A stretch of 64,000 bases of DNA. Origin: Legionella lansingensis. GTDB taxonomy: Bacteria; Pseudomonadota; Gammaproteobacteria; Legionellales; Legionellaceae. A program made the translations under genes and the position numbers. Of the stretch, positions 63,436 to 64,000 are shown one piece after another. The first letter of the stretch is position 1. Each line of letters begins with the position of its first letter. The stretch covers positions 2,043,001 through 2,107,000 of the forward strand of contig NZ_LT906451.1 of assembly GCF_900187355.1 (NCBI RefSeq), in the 5' to 3' direction. The notes below the pieces were generated by a model. The model searched no databases, had not been told where the DNA came from, and worked only from the letters and a program-made list of their open reading frames with translations.

Positions 63436-63975
63436 TTAATTTGTTTGTGCCAATAGCTTATTGGTATATGCAATGGCTAACGCAGATACCAACAACGTTA
63501 AATGGATGACAACTTGCCACATGACATTATCATAACTTTGCTTGCTAGGATCGATAAAAGTCCGCAATAAATGAATGGAAGAAATACCGATTAAAGCGAG
63601 TGCTAATTTAATTTTCATGGCACCTGCATCGATATGATCAAGCCATTCTGGCTGGTCGGGATGATCATGTAAATTTAGCTTCGAGACGAAAGTCTCGTAG
63701 CCTCCCATAATCACCATGATTAACAAATTCGCGATCATCACCACATCGATTAGATCTAAAACACCGAGCATGATTTGCGTGTTATCAGCACTATTGATAT
63801 GAGCCATTAAGTGAAAAAGTTCAGTTATAAATCGATAAGCATAGGCCGTTAAAACAAAGAGTAAACCCAGATATAAGGGCGCCTGTAACCATCGCCCCAT
63901 AAATATTAACTGACTAATCCATTGTGGCAATTTCTTCAGTTCATACTTGGTAATAACTTCGCTATCTTGCTTCAT
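63436..63975 (-). CDS. yqhA: YqhA/UPF0114 family inner-membrane protein
   Basis: 179 residues, four transmembrane helices: PLYLGLLFVLTAYAYRFI, VLDLIDVVMIANLLIMVIMGGYETF, IKLALALIGISSIHLLRTFI, VVIHLTLLVSALAIAYTN. The DLIDVVMIANLLIMVI and DHPEWLDHIDAG-like (DQPEWLDHIDAG) blocks are the family signature. Function unknown in any organism. Ends in a spacer carrying repeat C. Confidence 0.9.
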   Translation of the reverse strand: MKQDSEVITKYELKKLPQWISQLIFMGRWLQAPLYLGLLFVLTAYAYRFITELFHLMAHINSADNTQIMLGVLDLIDVVMIANLLIMVIMGGYETFVSKLNLHDHPDQPEWLDHIDAGAMKIKLALALIGISSIHLLRTFIDPSKQSYDNVMWQVVIHLTLLVSALAIAYTNKLLAQTN

Positions 63976-64000
63976 GATTTATTTCTTTGAAAAGCTTGGA

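Overview
The window is about 64 kb of a low-GC gammaproteobacterial chromosome that looks like a Legionella species. Supporting markers are the type II secretion pair lspL/lspM, a close relative of the L. pneumophila cytosolic IMP/GMP 5'-nucleotidase, a ligD gene, and several large, helix-rich, family-less proteins of the kind that are often Dot/Icm effectors in this genus. No species is claimed.

Layout. 0-2.4 kb: a PBP4-type D,D-carboxypeptidase cut by the left edge, then sixA. 2.8-4.6 kb: a small His-rich membrane protein followed by an IS110-family element whose non-coding flank probably encodes a bridge RNA. 4.6-7.7 kb: an efflux pair (HlyD/EmrA-like adaptor and FUSC membrane protein). 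7.9-13 kb: NAD malic enzyme, an HxxxDG acyltransferase/condensation-like protein, a double cyclic-nucleotide-binding protein and a class II glutamine amidotransferase. 13-14.6 kb: minor pilins pilV/W/X on the minus strand. 14.7-17 kb: a uridine-kinase-like protein without a P-loop, hisC and phhB. 17-27.6 kb, minus strand: queA, a degenerate tgt-like gene, then an accessory block (a DDE-transposase IS and three unrecognised genes), then yajC-secD-secF. This is the classic queA-tgt-yajC-secDF order opened by about 5.5 kb. 27.7-35.5 kb: DUF1840 protein, flavin disulfide oxidoreductase, ABC-F protein, ubiX, M13 peptidase, 5'-nucleotidase. 35.6-42 kb: SDR, secreted small protein, sterol-desaturase-like protein, ligD, PQQ-type sugar dehydrogenase. 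42-45.5 kb: lepA-lepB-rnc with a palindromic repeat between lepA and lepB. 45.7-50.6 kb: mltB, lspL, lspM, SPOR lipoprotein, dgt. 50.8-56.7 kb: an FAD oxidoreductase with a disordered tail, a PAS-HK-REC-HPt hybrid kinase, and a DAACS symporter fused to a solute-binding domain. 56.9-57.4 kb: two tRNA-Glu and one tRNA-Ala. 57.6-64 kb: an effector-like protein, a dimethylarginine hydrolase plus amino-acid permease operon, a small RHH-like protein, GST, YchJ, YqhA.

The intergenic spaces are rich in palindromic repeats of at least four families. One family (about 16.9, 43.5 and 57.0 kb) has arms that differ between copies yet remain self-complementary. The most notable items are the IS110 non-coding region, the degenerate TGT paralogue in the queA slot, the symporter/binding-protein fusion, the FAD oxidoreductase tail and the covarying palindrome family. 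All functions are inferred from reading the sequence; no search was run.
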